DNA from: JAUVXJ01 sp964577995
Lineage (GTDB): Bacteria > Chloroflexota > Anaerolineae > UBA7937 > B3-Chlor
Direction: 5' to 3'
Length of the DNA: 24,515 nucleotides
NCBI GenBank assembly: GCA_964577995.1
Contig: CAZOBP010000026.1
Coordinates: 1-24,515, forward strand
The position numbers were made by a program, and so were the translations under genes. The notes under the pieces were generated by a model that did no database searches, was not told the origin of the DNA, and was given only the letters and a program-made list of their open reading frames with translations. Positions 7,052-15,095 of this stretch are shown here, one piece after another; position 1 is the first letter of the stretch, and every line of letters starts with the position of its first letter.

Positions 7052-8227
7052 CTATGGTTCCAAGAGCAGGTCCTGTTCCTGGAACACGTCCGAGGCGATG
7101 ATGAAACGTTGAATCTCGCTGGTTCCCTCCAGGATCCGCGTTACGCGAGCGTCTCTGTACATGCGCTCTACGGGAAGATCCCTTATGTAGCCCGCACCGC
7201 CGTGAAGCTGCACAGCCTTGTTGGCCACTCTGCACGCCACTTCTGATCCGAAGAGCTTGCACATGGCCGCAAGTCTGGTGTACTTCTCATCCTGCTCGAA
7301 GGCCCAGGCTGTCCGGTAGACCAGATACCGGAGCGCCTCGATCTCCGTGGCCATGTCGGCGATCATCCAGGAGATGGCCTGCTTCTTGGCCAAGGGTACA
7401 CCGAACTGTTCCCGGTCCGTGGCGAACCTGACACTTGCCTCCATGGCTCCCTCGGCTGCGCCCAGGCACGTAGCGGCCATGCTGAGACGAGCGAAGTCCT
7501 GCGTCTGGGAGACGATCTCAGCGCCTCGTCCAGGTCCGTGCTCTTCGCCGCCCAAGAGGCCCTCGGCGGGCACAGCGCAGCCATCGAAGAAGAGCTGGAC
7601 TACGTGGCAGCCCCGGATGCCCATGGTGCGCTCCGTGCGACCCACCTTGAAGCCAGGGTAGCCCTTCTCCACGATGAAGCCTGCTATCCCGTCCTCGGGC
7701 GGCCCTGGGACCAGCCTGGCGAAGACCGTGAAAACGTCGGCTATGTCGCCGTTGGCGACGTAGGTCTTGGAGCCATTGAGGACGTAGTGGTCGTTCTCTC
7801 GCACGGCAGTGGCCCGTACGCTCGACAGGTCCGACCCGGCGTCAGGTTCCGAGAGACAGAAGGCAGCGATCTTCTCACCCTTGGCCAGCGGTACGAGGTA
7901 CTTCGTCTTCTGCTCATCGGTGCCACCCAGGTTGATGACCATGGCTCCCGTTGAGGTGTGGATACCCAACGAGCAAGCCGTGGCCAGGCAGACCTTGGCC
8001 AGCTCCTCCACCAGCAGGCAATAGCCGACGGCGCCAATCTCGGCGCCCCCATACTCCTCTGCGAAAGGCAACCCCATGAATTCCATCTCCGCTGCCTTTT
8101 GCAGAGTCTCGAGGGGAGGACGCTCCTCTCTGTCTATCGTATCAGCCAGTGGCTCCACTTCGTTCTGGGCGAAGTCCCGGAACAACTCCTGGAACATCTG
8201 TTGTTCTTCGGTAAGGGCGAAGTCCAT
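7052..8227 (-). CDS. Acyl-CoA dehydrogenase
   Basis: An FAD enzyme that makes the alpha-beta double bond in acyl-CoA, the first step of beta-oxidation. The product (391 residues from the chosen start) has the three ACAD parts: N-terminal helices (MDFALTEEQQMFQELFRDFA), the middle beta domain with CLSEPDAGSD and LNGSKTYVANGD, and the C-terminal helices with QLHGGAGYIRD and the signature RILEGTSEIQR. The Glu in LEGTSE matches the catalytic base position of short/medium-chain enzymes. An ATG at 8227 is preferred over the ATG at 8233, since GGAGG sits eight bases from the former and directly abuts the latter. That GGAGG overlaps the stop of the upstream hydratase gene, indicating tight coupling. 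Chain-length preference is unknown. No ETF genes are in the window. Confidence 0.95.
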   Translation of the reverse strand: MDFALTEEQQMFQELFRDFAQNEVEPLADTIDREERPPLETLQKAAEMEFMGLPFAEEYGGAEIGAVGYCLLVEELAKVCLATACSLGIHTSTGAMVINLGGTDEQKTKYLVPLAKGEKIAAFCLSEPDAGSDLSSVRATAVRENDHYVLNGSKTYVANGDIADVFTVFARLVPGPPEDGIAGFIVEKGYPGFKVGRTERTMGIRGCHVVQLFFDGCAVPAEGLLGGEEHGPGRGAEIVSQTQDFARLSMAATCLGAAEGAMEASVRFATDREQFGVPLAKKQAISWMIADMATEIEALRYLVYRTAWAFEQDEKYTRLAAMCKLFGSEVACRVANKAVQLHGGAGYIRDLPVERMYRDARVTRILEGTSEIQRFIIASDVFQEQDLLLEP

Positions 8228-8239
8228 GGACATCCCCTC

Positions 8240-9025
8240 CTATTTGTCCTGGAACTTGGGTTGCCTCTTCTCCAAGAACGCGGTAAGCCCTTCATGCATG
8301 TCCTCGGTCTCCACCAGGCTGGAGAACATCTCCGCCTCTATCTCCAGGGCTTCGGGCAGTCCGACAGCCATCCCTTCGTTCACCGCCTCGATGGCGGCGG
8401 CGACCGATGGTTCGCCGAAGGACGCGATCTTCTTGGCCAGCCCGACGGCGGCCTTCATTACCTCCGTGCCGGGAACGGCCTTGTTGACCAAGCCGATGTT
8501 GGCGGCCTCGGCGCCCGTGATCCTGTCCCCCGTGAGTATCAACTCCAGCGCCTTGCCTTTGCCCACCAGTCGGGCCAGCCTCTGAGTGCCCCCGAAGCCG
8601 GGTATGATCCCCAGGCCGATCTCCGGCTGTCCGAACATTGCTCGGTTATTGGCGATGCGCATGTGACAGGCCATGGCCAGTTCGTTCCCGGCGCCCAAAC
8701 AGTGCCCGGTGATGGCGGCGATGATGGGCTTGTGCGAGTTCTCGATACTCAGGAACAGCTTGTGAACCTGCTGGACTATCTCTTTGGCCTCTACGGGCGT
8801 TTTCAACTCCAGAATGGCGCTGATGTCCGCGCCAGCCACGAACACCATCTGGCCCCCTGCCGTGAGTACGATAGCCTTGACCTCGTCGTCGGCCCACACC
8901 TCCGCCAGGGCACTCTGAAGATCATCCACCACCGCTCGCGAGATCATGTTTACCGGAGGGTTGTCAATGGTGAGGATGGCTACGCGGTTCTCTCGCGCGA
9001 CTTTGACGTGTTGCCTCTCAGTCAT
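8240..9025 (-). CDS. Enoyl-CoA hydratase
   Basis: A 261-residue crotonase-fold hydratase for the second step of beta-oxidation. The CoA/oxyanion loop is seen as FVAGADISAI (62-71) and ITGHCLGAGNELAMACH (105-121). Glu115 in GAGNELA and Glu135 in FGQPEIGLGIIPGFGGTQRL correspond to the two catalytic glutamates of rat mitochondrial hydratase, so hydratase activity is likely and not merely a crotonase fold. Typical length and complete. The ATG at 9025 is preceded by GGGGAGC. It lies 76 bases after the dehydrogenase gene and 12 bases ahead of the acyl-CoA dehydrogenase start. Confidence 0.95.
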   Translation of the reverse strand: MTERQHVKVARENRVAILTIDNPPVNMISRAVVDDLQSALAEVWADDEVKAIVLTAGGQMVFVAGADISAILELKTPVEAKEIVQQVHKLFLSIENSHKPIIAAITGHCLGAGNELAMACHMRIANNRAMFGQPEIGLGIIPGFGGTQRLARLVGKGKALELILTGDRITGAEAANIGLVNKAVPGTEVMKAAVGLAKKIASFGEPSVAAAIEAVNEGMAVGLPEALEIEAEMFSSLVETEDMHEGLTAFLEKRQPKFQDK

Positions 9026-9101
9026 TTCTGCTCCCCTCGAGATGCACCTTGGTGTGCAAGTCAGTGCGAACGAAACGTCGCCGCTGGCCTACACAGGTTC
9101 G

Positions 9102-10328
9102 TCAGCCTACGTGCTCCAGGAACCCTCTACTTGTCTTCTCACCCAGGTGATTGGCCCTCACGTGGAGCCGCAACAGACGAGCCGGGTGAAACCTGGGCCC
9201 CAGTTCTTTCTTGAACTGCTCCAGCTTCTCGAGCACTACATCGAGGCCCATTCTGTCAGCCATGGCTAGCGGGCCCATACGCTCGTCGCCCATCCTCATG
9301 CCGATGCCGGCGATGGCAGCCATGTCGATGTCGCTAGCGGAGGCTACGTGCTCCTGGAGGCAAAGGACCGCCTCGTTGATCATGGGCGTCATCAGCCTGT
9401 CTGTGCTGAACTCGGTCCCCATCACAGATCCGGGCTGTGCCTGGATCTCTTCCACCATCTTGCGCACTGGCTCGTCGGTCTGGTCTCCGTATCCGTAGAA
9501 ACCGGCACCTGCCTTCTCGCCCCAACGACCGGCCTCGTAGAGCTTGGCGAAGATCTTGGCGGCCTGGAGGCGCTCCCCATACTCCTCCGTCAGATATTTG
9601 CCGGTGATGTAGCAGATGTCAACGCCGACCATGTCCATCAAGGTGAAGGGGCCCATGGGCCAGCCGAAGCCCACCATGGCTGCGTCGATATCCTGCGCAG
9701 TTCCCGCACCTTCCTCCAGGCAAAGAGCGGCCTCGTTCAGGTAGGCCATGAGCAGGCGGTTGACGAGGAATCCGGGACACTCTTGCACCACCACCGGGAT
9801 CTTTCTCAGCGACTCTGAGAACATCACCACATCGTTGACGGTCTCCTCGTCTGTGTCCAGGCCGGGGATGACCTCCACCAGCTTCATGATGTGCGCCGGG
9901 CTGAAGAAGTGCATGCCCACCACCTTGCTAGGCTTCTTAGTGGCCGCTCCCATCTCCGAGATGCTCAGGGCCGTGGTGTTCGAAGCGAAGATGGTGGTCT
10001 CCGGACACACCTCTTCAACCTCCTGCCAGACCTGCTTCTTGAGTCCCATCTTCTCGGGCACAGCTTCGATGACGATATCCGCGTCCTCGAAGCCATCGTA
10101 GCTTAGAGTCCCTTGGATCAGATCCATCTTCTCCGTGAGGGTGGATGTGTCCATCTTGCCTTTGTCCACACGCCCCTGGTAGATGTTGCGGATGCGCTCG
10201 AGTCCCTTGTCCAGTAGCTCCTGGTCGACGTCCTTGAGGACCACCGGCAGCCCAGAGTAGGAGATGACCTGCGCGATTTCGGCGCCCATGAAACCTGCGC
10301 CTACGACTCCAGCCTTGAATATGTACAT
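9102..10328 (-). CDS. 3-hydroxyacyl-CoA dehydrogenase with two C-terminal lobes
   Basis: The NAD-dependent third step of beta-oxidation. The 408-residue product has the Rossmann motif GVVGAGFMGAEIA (7-19), the catalytic His in VVGMHFFSPAH (H140), the matching Glu152, and CPGFLVNR with Asn190. Two 3HCDH C-terminal domains follow: one around 185-280 (WPMGPFTLMDMVGVD, GAGFYGY) and a second around 308-405 (MGPLAMADRMGLD, SRGFLEH). The free-standing two-lobed form resembles the dehydrogenase half of FadB-type fusions without the hydratase half, which here is a separate gene. The ATG at 10328 has GGAGGG upstream; an open extension to 10421 would overlap the small neighbouring gene and is not used. 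Confidence 0.94.
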   Translation of the reverse strand: MYIFKAGVVGAGFMGAEIAQVISYSGLPVVLKDVDQELLDKGLERIRNIYQGRVDKGKMDTSTLTEKMDLIQGTLSYDGFEDADIVIEAVPEKMGLKKQVWQEVEEVCPETTIFASNTTALSISEMGAATKKPSKVVGMHFFSPAHIMKLVEVIPGLDTDEETVNDVVMFSESLRKIPVVVQECPGFLVNRLLMAYLNEAALCLEEGAGTAQDIDAAMVGFGWPMGPFTLMDMVGVDICYITGKYLTEEYGERLQAAKIFAKLYEAGRWGEKAGAGFYGYGDQTDEPVRKMVEEIQAQPGSVMGTEFSTDRLMTPMINEAVLCLQEHVASASDIDMAAIAGIGMRMGDERMGPLAMADRMGLDVVLEKLEQFKKELGPRFHPARLLRLHVRANHLGEKTSRGFLEHVG

Positions 10329-10360
10329 CCTGTTCTTCCCTCCTTCGGTGTTGCCGGAAC

Positions 10361-10609
10361 CTACCAGGTCTTCAGGGGCAGTGATGCTTCCGGCGAACCG
10401 ATGCGCACGAAGTACAGCCATTGGTCGGGGTACTCCGTGAAGGCCTTCTCATCAGCCTCGTTCAGGGTCTTCCCCAGGAAGTGATCCCCGTTCTCGGGAT
10501 GAATGGCCACGATCTCACCCTCGTGGGTAGGCTCCAGGTGCTCCTTCAGCTTCGCGTACACCTCCTCTCCTGCGGCGATGAATTCGACTCTCTGGGCTTT
10601 GTTATACAT
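10361..10609 (-). CDS. Conserved-looking small protein, unknown, inside beta-oxidation operon
   Basis: I do not recognise a firm family for this 82-residue protein. It has an N-terminal amphipathic helical part (MYNKAQRVEFIAAGEEVYAK), then a compact segment GEIVAIHPENGDHFLGKTLNEADEKA and the end YPDQWLYFVRIGSPEA. The strand-turn-helix-strand pattern and the ending resemble small DUF5678-like proteins, a comparison made from memory only. The ATG at 10609 has AAGGA six bases upstream; the gene starts 15 bases after the thiolase stop and ends 32 bases before the dehydrogenase start. Such tight placement between two beta-oxidation genes with its own ribosome binding site supports real expression and suggests a part in acyl-CoA metabolism. 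No catalytic motif, cysteine or membrane helix is visible. Confidence 0.75.
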   Translation of the reverse strand: MYNKAQRVEFIAAGEEVYAKLKEHLEPTHEGEIVAIHPENGDHFLGKTLNEADEKAFTEYPDQWLYFVRIGSPEASLPLKTW

Positions 10610-10624
10610 CTCGATTCCTTGTCC

Positions 10625-11824
10625 TCACTTCCTCTCGATGATGAGCGCGCCACCCTGTCCGCCACCGACACAGGCCGAGGCCAAACCCAGGCTAGCATCC
10701 CGTTTGATCATCTCGTAGAGAAGCGTGACGGTGATCCGCGCACCGGTGCAGCCCACGGGGTGGCCAAGGGCAATGGCTCCCCCGTTGGGATTGACCTTCT
10801 CCCAATCGAAGCCGTCCTTTTCCAGCTCTATCCCGCAGGCCAGCGCCTGGGCGGCGAAGGCCTCGTTTAGCTCGATGAGGTCGATATCGGTGAGCTTGAG
10901 GCCGCCCCTTTCCAGAGCAAGGGGTATCGCCTTGGTTGGTCCGATGCCCATGATCTCAGGTGGGACGCCGGCGTACGCGTAGCTGCGAACGTAGGCCATG
11001 GGTTCCAGGCCCAGTTCATCTGCCTTCTGCTTGGACATGACGATGAGCGCGGCCGCACCGTCGGAGATGGGGCAGGCGTTGGCGGGTGTGACCACGCCGC
11101 CCTTCTTGAAGACCGTGGGATACAGGGCGGCTTTCTCTACTGTCAGGCCAGCGTTGATGTTCTCGTCCTGCGAGACTTCCTCCCTGGCGACCTCTTGGCC
11201 GGCTACACGCTTGATCACAGGAACGGGCACGATCTCATCTCTGAACTTGCCCATGCGCGTAGCCATGAATGCCTTTCTGTGACTTTGTACCGCGAATTCG
11301 TCCTGATCTTGGCGACTGATCCCGTAGAACGTGGCCAGGTTCTCCGCAGTGTAGCCCATGATCATGTCGCAGACGGGGTCCGTCAACCCTTCCCAGATGA
11401 CGTCGACAAACTCTGTGCTTCGGAGCTTGAGTCCCCACCGGGCTCCACGGACAGTATAGGGAGCATAGCTCATGGACTCCGTACCGCCTACCAGGTATGC
11501 CTGGCCGTCACCGGCCTTGATGGCCTGACAAGCGTTGCTGATTGCGACCATGCCGGATACACAGTTGCGCTGGACGGTATAGCCCGGGACGTGGGTGGGA
11601 ACGCCAGCCATTAGTGCAGCCACACGGGCGACATTCGGAGCATCCGAGAACTGGCCGCAACATCCGAAGATGACATCGTCGAACACATTGGGGTCCACAC
11701 CTGTCCGATTCATCACCTCGGCCATGACGATCTTGGCCAGTTCTTGTGGCGTTACGTCTCTCAGCCCTCCGCCGTGGCTTCCTACTGGAGTCCGCACCCC
11801 GCCCACAATGACGGTTTCGTTCAT
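10625..11824 (-). CDS. Acetyl-CoA acetyltransferase / 3-ketoacyl-CoA thiolase
   Basis: A 399-residue thiolase, the last step of beta-oxidation (or acetoacetyl-CoA synthesis in reverse). The nucleophile loop is QRNCVSGMVAI (C88). The other active-site groups appear in NEAFAAQALA, GGAIALGHPVGCTGARI (H355) and ACVGGGQGGALIIER (C385). An ATG at 11824 is preferred, with AGGAG eight bases upstream; a GTG three bases earlier is possible. It is the first gene of a twelve-gene minus-strand run, and a good -35/-10 pair lies about 50 to 80 bases upstream. Chain-length preference is not evident. With the other three enzymes encoded downstream, a degradative role is most likely. Confidence 0.95.
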   Translation of the reverse strand: MNETVIVGGVRTPVGSHGGGLRDVTPQELAKIVMAEVMNRTGVDPNVFDDVIFGCCGQFSDAPNVARVAALMAGVPTHVPGYTVQRNCVSGMVAISNACQAIKAGDGQAYLVGGTESMSYAPYTVRGARWGLKLRSTEFVDVIWEGLTDPVCDMIMGYTAENLATFYGISRQDQDEFAVQSHRKAFMATRMGKFRDEIVPVPVIKRVAGQEVAREEVSQDENINAGLTVEKAALYPTVFKKGGVVTPANACPISDGAAALIVMSKQKADELGLEPMAYVRSYAYAGVPPEIMGIGPTKAIPLALERGGLKLTDIDLIELNEAFAAQALACGIELEKDGFDWEKVNPNGGAIALGHPVGCTGARITVTLLYEMIKRDASLGLASACVGGGQGGALIIERK

Positions 11825-11875
11825 CACAACATCTCCTGACTATCGGCTTCACTTGCGAGGCGGCTTCCCGGCATT

Positions 11876-11904
11876 ATTCTACACCAAGAGGCCGCAAAGA
11901 ACAA
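11876..11904 (-). promoter_or_regulatory. Candidate promoter for the beta-oxidation/pgpH operon
   Basis: On the minus strand TTGTTC (11904-11899) and TAGAAT (11881-11876) are separated by 17 bases. The -10 matches the sigma-70 consensus at five of six bases; the -35 is weaker. The inferred 5' leader is about 45 bases. No clear palindromic operator was seen between it and the thiolase start. Confidence 0.45.
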
Positions 11905-11977
11905 CACCGGGGAGGCTGCTGGGGTCAATAGCAGCCGCTGGAGAGGCTTGGAAAACAGGAGCGGCGCGTCTGTGCCG

Positions 11978-12007
11978 TTGGCAGACCGCGAACCGCTATG
12001 ATACAAT
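11978..12007 (+). promoter_or_regulatory. Candidate sigma-70 promoter for mutL
   Basis: TTGGCA (11978-11983) and TACAAT (12002-12007) are separated by 18 bases; each matches consensus at five of six positions. Transcription would begin near 12014, leaving about 50 bases before the mutL ATG. The whole 11825-12064 interval is noncoding and divergently read; besides the two promoters I see nothing else in it. Confidence 0.55.
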
Positions 12008-12064
12008 AGCTCAGGCGCTTTGGTGACATGTCTTTGGATCAGATTGTGGTGGTCGGCCGAACTC

Positions 12065-13804
12065 ATGGCTATCCAGGTTCTACCCCCAGAGGTTGCATCG
12101 AGAATCGCAGCGGGCGAAGTGGTTGAGCGACCGGCGTCTGTGGTGAAGGAGTTGATGGAGAACTCTGTCGACGCTGGCGCTTCGGACATCAAGGTGGAGG
12201 TACGTCAGGGAGGACGAAGGCTGATCAGGGTGATCGATGACGGGTGTGGTATCCCGCAGGACGAGGTGCCCCTCGCCTTCGAACGCTACGCCACCAGCAA
12301 GCTCCAGTCGGCGGAGCAGCTCAGTGAGATCTCGACGCTGGGGTTCCGAGGGGAGGCTCTGCCGAGCATCGCTGCGGTGTCTCAGGTCACAGTGGCGACC
12401 CGCGCCAGAGGCGAAGAGACGGGGACTCTGCTGCGACTGGAGGGTGGACGGATCGTGCGGCACGAGCCGCAGGGAGCCGGACAGGGCAGCGTGGTCACGG
12501 TGGAAAACCTGTTCTTCAATACACCGGCCCGTCTGAAGTTCTTGCGCTCTGACGCAACTGAGGCGCGGCACATCAGCGAGATGGTGACCTGCTATGCCAT
12601 GGCTTATCCAGCTTTGCGGTTGGGCCTTCTCACAGATGGGCGCACTGTGTTCCAGTCGAAAGGCACGGGGAATCTGTACGACGTGCTGGTGGACGTGTAT
12701 GGCCTTGAGGTCGCCGAACAGATGCTAAGCATCCCGAACGGTGCGATAGGCGAATCAACCATCTCCGTGAGCGGTTTTGTGAGCGATCCATTGCTGAATC
12801 GCTCACACGCCCGTAACGTGACTGTGCTGGTGAACGGCCGCTGGGTTCGAGATCGGTTGACCAGCTATGCCATCAGAGAGGCATACCACAGCCTCTTGCC
12901 GAGAGGTCGGCATCCTATCGTGGTGCTGAGGTTGCAGATACGCTCCGATCACGTGGACGTGAATGTACATCCGGCTAAGAGCGAGGTGCGGTTTCGGAAC
13001 ACCGGGGAGGTATTCTCGGCCGTGCAGAGGGCGGTCCGGCAGACCCTAGCTCGTATGGCGCCGGTACCTGGCGACTCGGCAAGCTTTGGCTGGGAGGCCG
13101 TGGTAGAGACACGCCAGAGTCGCCTGGTCGACGCCGGAGAGCGCGGACGGGCACGGCCTGGAGAACTGGCGCTGGACGTGCAGCGTACGGGAGAACCGGT
13201 CGTGGCGGGCGACGAGGGTGCTGCCGGGGACAAGCTGCCCATGCTCAGGGTATTGGGCCAGCTTGGACGGACGTACATCATCGCCGAGGGACCAACGGGT
13301 ATGTACCTCATAGACCAGCACGCGGCGCACGAGCGCGTGCTGTACGAGCGCCTGGAGGAGGAAAACGCCAGGGCCACAGTCGCCTCGCAGAGGCTGATGG
13401 AGCCGATCACCGTAGAGGTGGGTCCAAGGCAAGCCGTACTGGACGACGATCGAGTGGCCAAGCTCAGGGACTTCGGCTTCGATATCGAGGCCTTTGGCGG
13501 GGATACGTACCTCGTCCGTGCTGTTCCGGCCATCCTCAAGGCAACGGACCTGGCCAATTCCATCGTGGACATCACGAATGAAGCCCACACTGCCGACGGT
13601 ACGCGGCCGTGGGAAGAGGAGATCAAGATAGGTCTAGCGTGCCATGGTGCTGTCAAGGCCGGCCAAGGGCTTGCGATGGACCAGATGCAAGAGTTGGTGG
13701 TGCAGCTCGAACAGACTAGTCTGCCGCGCACGTGCCCTCACGGACGGCCCACGATGCTTCACGTGAGCGCCAAGCAGTTGGAGCGAGGGTTCGGCAGGAG
13801 ATAG
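12065..13804 (+). CDS. mutL: DNA mismatch repair protein MutL (endonuclease type)
   Basis: MutL links mismatch recognition to strand removal. The 579-residue product has the GHKL ATPase motifs VVKELMENSVDAG (26-38; E29, N33), IDDGCGI (57-63), TLGFRGEALPSIAAVS (91-106) and FNTPARLKFL (151-160). A variable linker (about 330-390) precedes the C-terminal dimerisation domain. The metal endonuclease motif DQHAxxExxxxE is intact (417-428), and the supporting motifs ACHGAVKA (525-532), CPHGRP (557-562) and the terminal FGR are present. It is therefore the nicking type found in organisms without MutH. The ATG at 12065 is chosen because MAIQVLPPEVASRIAAGEVV is the invariant opening; its ribosome binding site is weak. 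No mutS is in the window. First gene of a four-gene plus-strand run. Confidence 0.97.
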   Translation: MAIQVLPPEVASRIAAGEVVERPASVVKELMENSVDAGASDIKVEVRQGGRRLIRVIDDGCGIPQDEVPLAFERYATSKLQSAEQLSEISTLGFRGEALPSIAAVSQVTVATRARGEETGTLLRLEGGRIVRHEPQGAGQGSVVTVENLFFNTPARLKFLRSDATEARHISEMVTCYAMAYPALRLGLLTDGRTVFQSKGTGNLYDVLVDVYGLEVAEQMLSIPNGAIGESTISVSGFVSDPLLNRSHARNVTVLVNGRWVRDRLTSYAIREAYHSLLPRGRHPIVVLRLQIRSDHVDVNVHPAKSEVRFRNTGEVFSAVQRAVRQTLARMAPVPGDSASFGWEAVVETRQSRLVDAGERGRARPGELALDVQRTGEPVVAGDEGAAGDKLPMLRVLGQLGRTYIIAEGPTGMYLIDQHAAHERVLYERLEEENARATVASQRLMEPITVEVGPRQAVLDDDRVAKLRDFGFDIEAFGGDTYLVRAVPAILKATDLANSIVDITNEAHTADGTRPWEEEIKIGLACHGAVKAGQGLAMDQMQELVVQLEQTSLPRTCPHGRPTMLHVSAKQLERGFGRR

Positions 13805-13812
13805 CGATCAAC

Positions 13813-15078
13813 ATGGAGGTACCGGCGTTGAGCAAGAGTTCAATCTGGTTGCTGCTGGCGGTGACGTTGGGATCAGTCCTGGTGCTGACAACCGCGTGCG
13901 CCGGGGGGCGGCCCCTGGTGTACGACGTTGAGATACAGCCTTCGGCGATCTCTCCCAACGCCGACGGAGTGGATGATGTGGCCAGAATCAGCTACAAGAT
14001 ATCTGTTCAGTGTCTGGTCTACGTTCACTTCGTCGATCAAGAGGGGCAGCAGCACGTTTTCCGCGATGGAAACAGACGTTCACCAGGGGAGTATGAAGCC
14101 TTGTTTGGGGGCGCCATCGACGGGCAGGTGTTGCCGGATGGTGAGTACACCTGGGTGGTTGAGGCTGTGGATGAGGCATCAGGCGAGAAGGAGAGGGTGG
14201 ACGGCCGGTTGATAGTGATCGGCGCGGATAGCCTGGGTCCACAGATCGAGGACTTCACAGTGTTTCCCGAGGTGTTCACCCCCAACCAAGACGGCATCAA
14301 CGACCGTATTACCATCAGCTATCGCCTCCTGGAACAGGCCGAGGTGGAGGTCTATCTGCGGGACACGGGGGGCCGGCATTACCCTGTGGGACTGCCCAAG
14401 ACGAGATGGGACGAGGATGACTTCGATCTGGAGGGGAGTCCCAGCAAGGTGGAGCTAGAGCCGGGCCTCTGGGAATACGACTACGATGGGGGGATCGACA
14501 TGGGAGCATCCCCACCGGCGGATGGCCACTACACAGTTGTGGTGCAGGCTGCCGATCGCGTCGGCAACAGGGTGATCCAAGAGGCCCCACTGACCATCGA
14601 AGATGGTGGCCTGCCCCTGGCAGAGATCAAGACGGTGGAGTTCTACCCGGAGGTCCTTCCTCTGGGAGGGACTCTTCACGTCACGGTGACCGTGGAGAAC
14701 GTGGGCGGCGTGGCCATTCGCACCAAGGGACCCGCTTCAGGCACCACGTACACCAGCCGCGAGAACTTCAACACCCTGGGGTTCTACGAGGAGCCAGGCA
14801 TATTCCGCGTGGGGGTCGATTTCGAGGGCAACAGTGACGGGCGTTCCTACACGTATCGGTGGCAGTTGGGCAGAGACGATGACCTGGAGGAGAGGACAAT
14901 CAATGGGCAGAGGCAACTGTATCTGCTCCCCGGGCAGCGCGTAACAGTGGTAGGTCACATCACCATCATCGACGAGCCACCCAAGATCAACCCCTACTAC
15001 TGGGCCGGTCTAATCCACGAGCAGGTGCGCATAGTGAACGATCGGCAGCACCCCACCGAGATCAACATCGGTTTCTGA
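13813..15078 (+). CDS. Putative lipoprotein with two FlgD-like Ig modules
   Basis: A secreted, probably lipid-anchored protein of up to 421 residues. The N-terminus has a lysine, a hydrophobic helix (about 11-27) and a lipobox-like TTAC ending at Cys29 (the -3 Thr is atypical). Two similar modules begin with Asp/Asn-rich turns, SPNADGVDDVARISY (47-61) and TPNQDGINDRITISY (156-170). Each ends in a GxYT strand (110-113, 238-241), a pattern like FlgD Ig-like domains. The last third (about 268-390) looks like another beta-sandwich with an ending typical of extracellular Ig-like folds. The ATG at 13813 has AGGAG twelve bases away; a TTG at 13828 has GGAGG eight bases upstream and gives a shorter, more standard signal peptide. 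It lies just after mutL and before two glycosyltransferases, suggesting a cell-surface role. Function unknown. Confidence 0.82.
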   Translation: MEVPALSKSSIWLLLAVTLGSVLVLTTACAGGRPLVYDVEIQPSAISPNADGVDDVARISYKISVQCLVYVHFVDQEGQQHVFRDGNRRSPGEYEALFGGAIDGQVLPDGEYTWVVEAVDEASGEKERVDGRLIVIGADSLGPQIEDFTVFPEVFTPNQDGINDRITISYRLLEQAEVEVYLRDTGGRHYPVGLPKTRWDEDDFDLEGSPSKVELEPGLWEYDYDGGIDMGASPPADGHYTVVVQAADRVGNRVIQEAPLTIEDGGLPLAEIKTVEFYPEVLPLGGTLHVTVTVENVGGVAIRTKGPASGTTYTSRENFNTLGFYEEPGIFRVGVDFEGNSDGRSYTYRWQLGRDDDLEERTINGQRQLYLLPGQRVTVVGHITIIDEPPKINPYYWAGLIHEQVRIVNDRQHPTEINIGF

Positions 15079-15095
15079 GGCCAGCGGGCCAAAGG

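Noticed and set aside
6999..7262. N-terminal extension of the HIT protein by 88 codons
   Set aside because: It overlaps the acyl-CoA dehydrogenase gene, and the zinc CxxC motif that begins HIT proteins directly follows the ATG at 6998.
7958..9214. A 418-codon plus-strand open frame opposite the acyl-CoA dehydrogenase and hydratase genes
   Set aside because: It is antisense to two certain enzyme genes, its product is rich in His/Gln/Leu/Gly without any domain, and long shadow frames are expected at this GC content.
10329..10421. N-terminal extension of the hydroxyacyl-CoA dehydrogenase
   Set aside because: The Rossmann strand starts right after the ATG at 10328, which has a GGAGGG ribosome binding site; the extension overlaps the small upstream gene.
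13732..13812. Upstream start for the lipoprotein inside mutL
   Set aside because: The added residues are Arg-rich and would sit before the signal peptide, and it would overlap the end of the mutL coding sequence in another frame.
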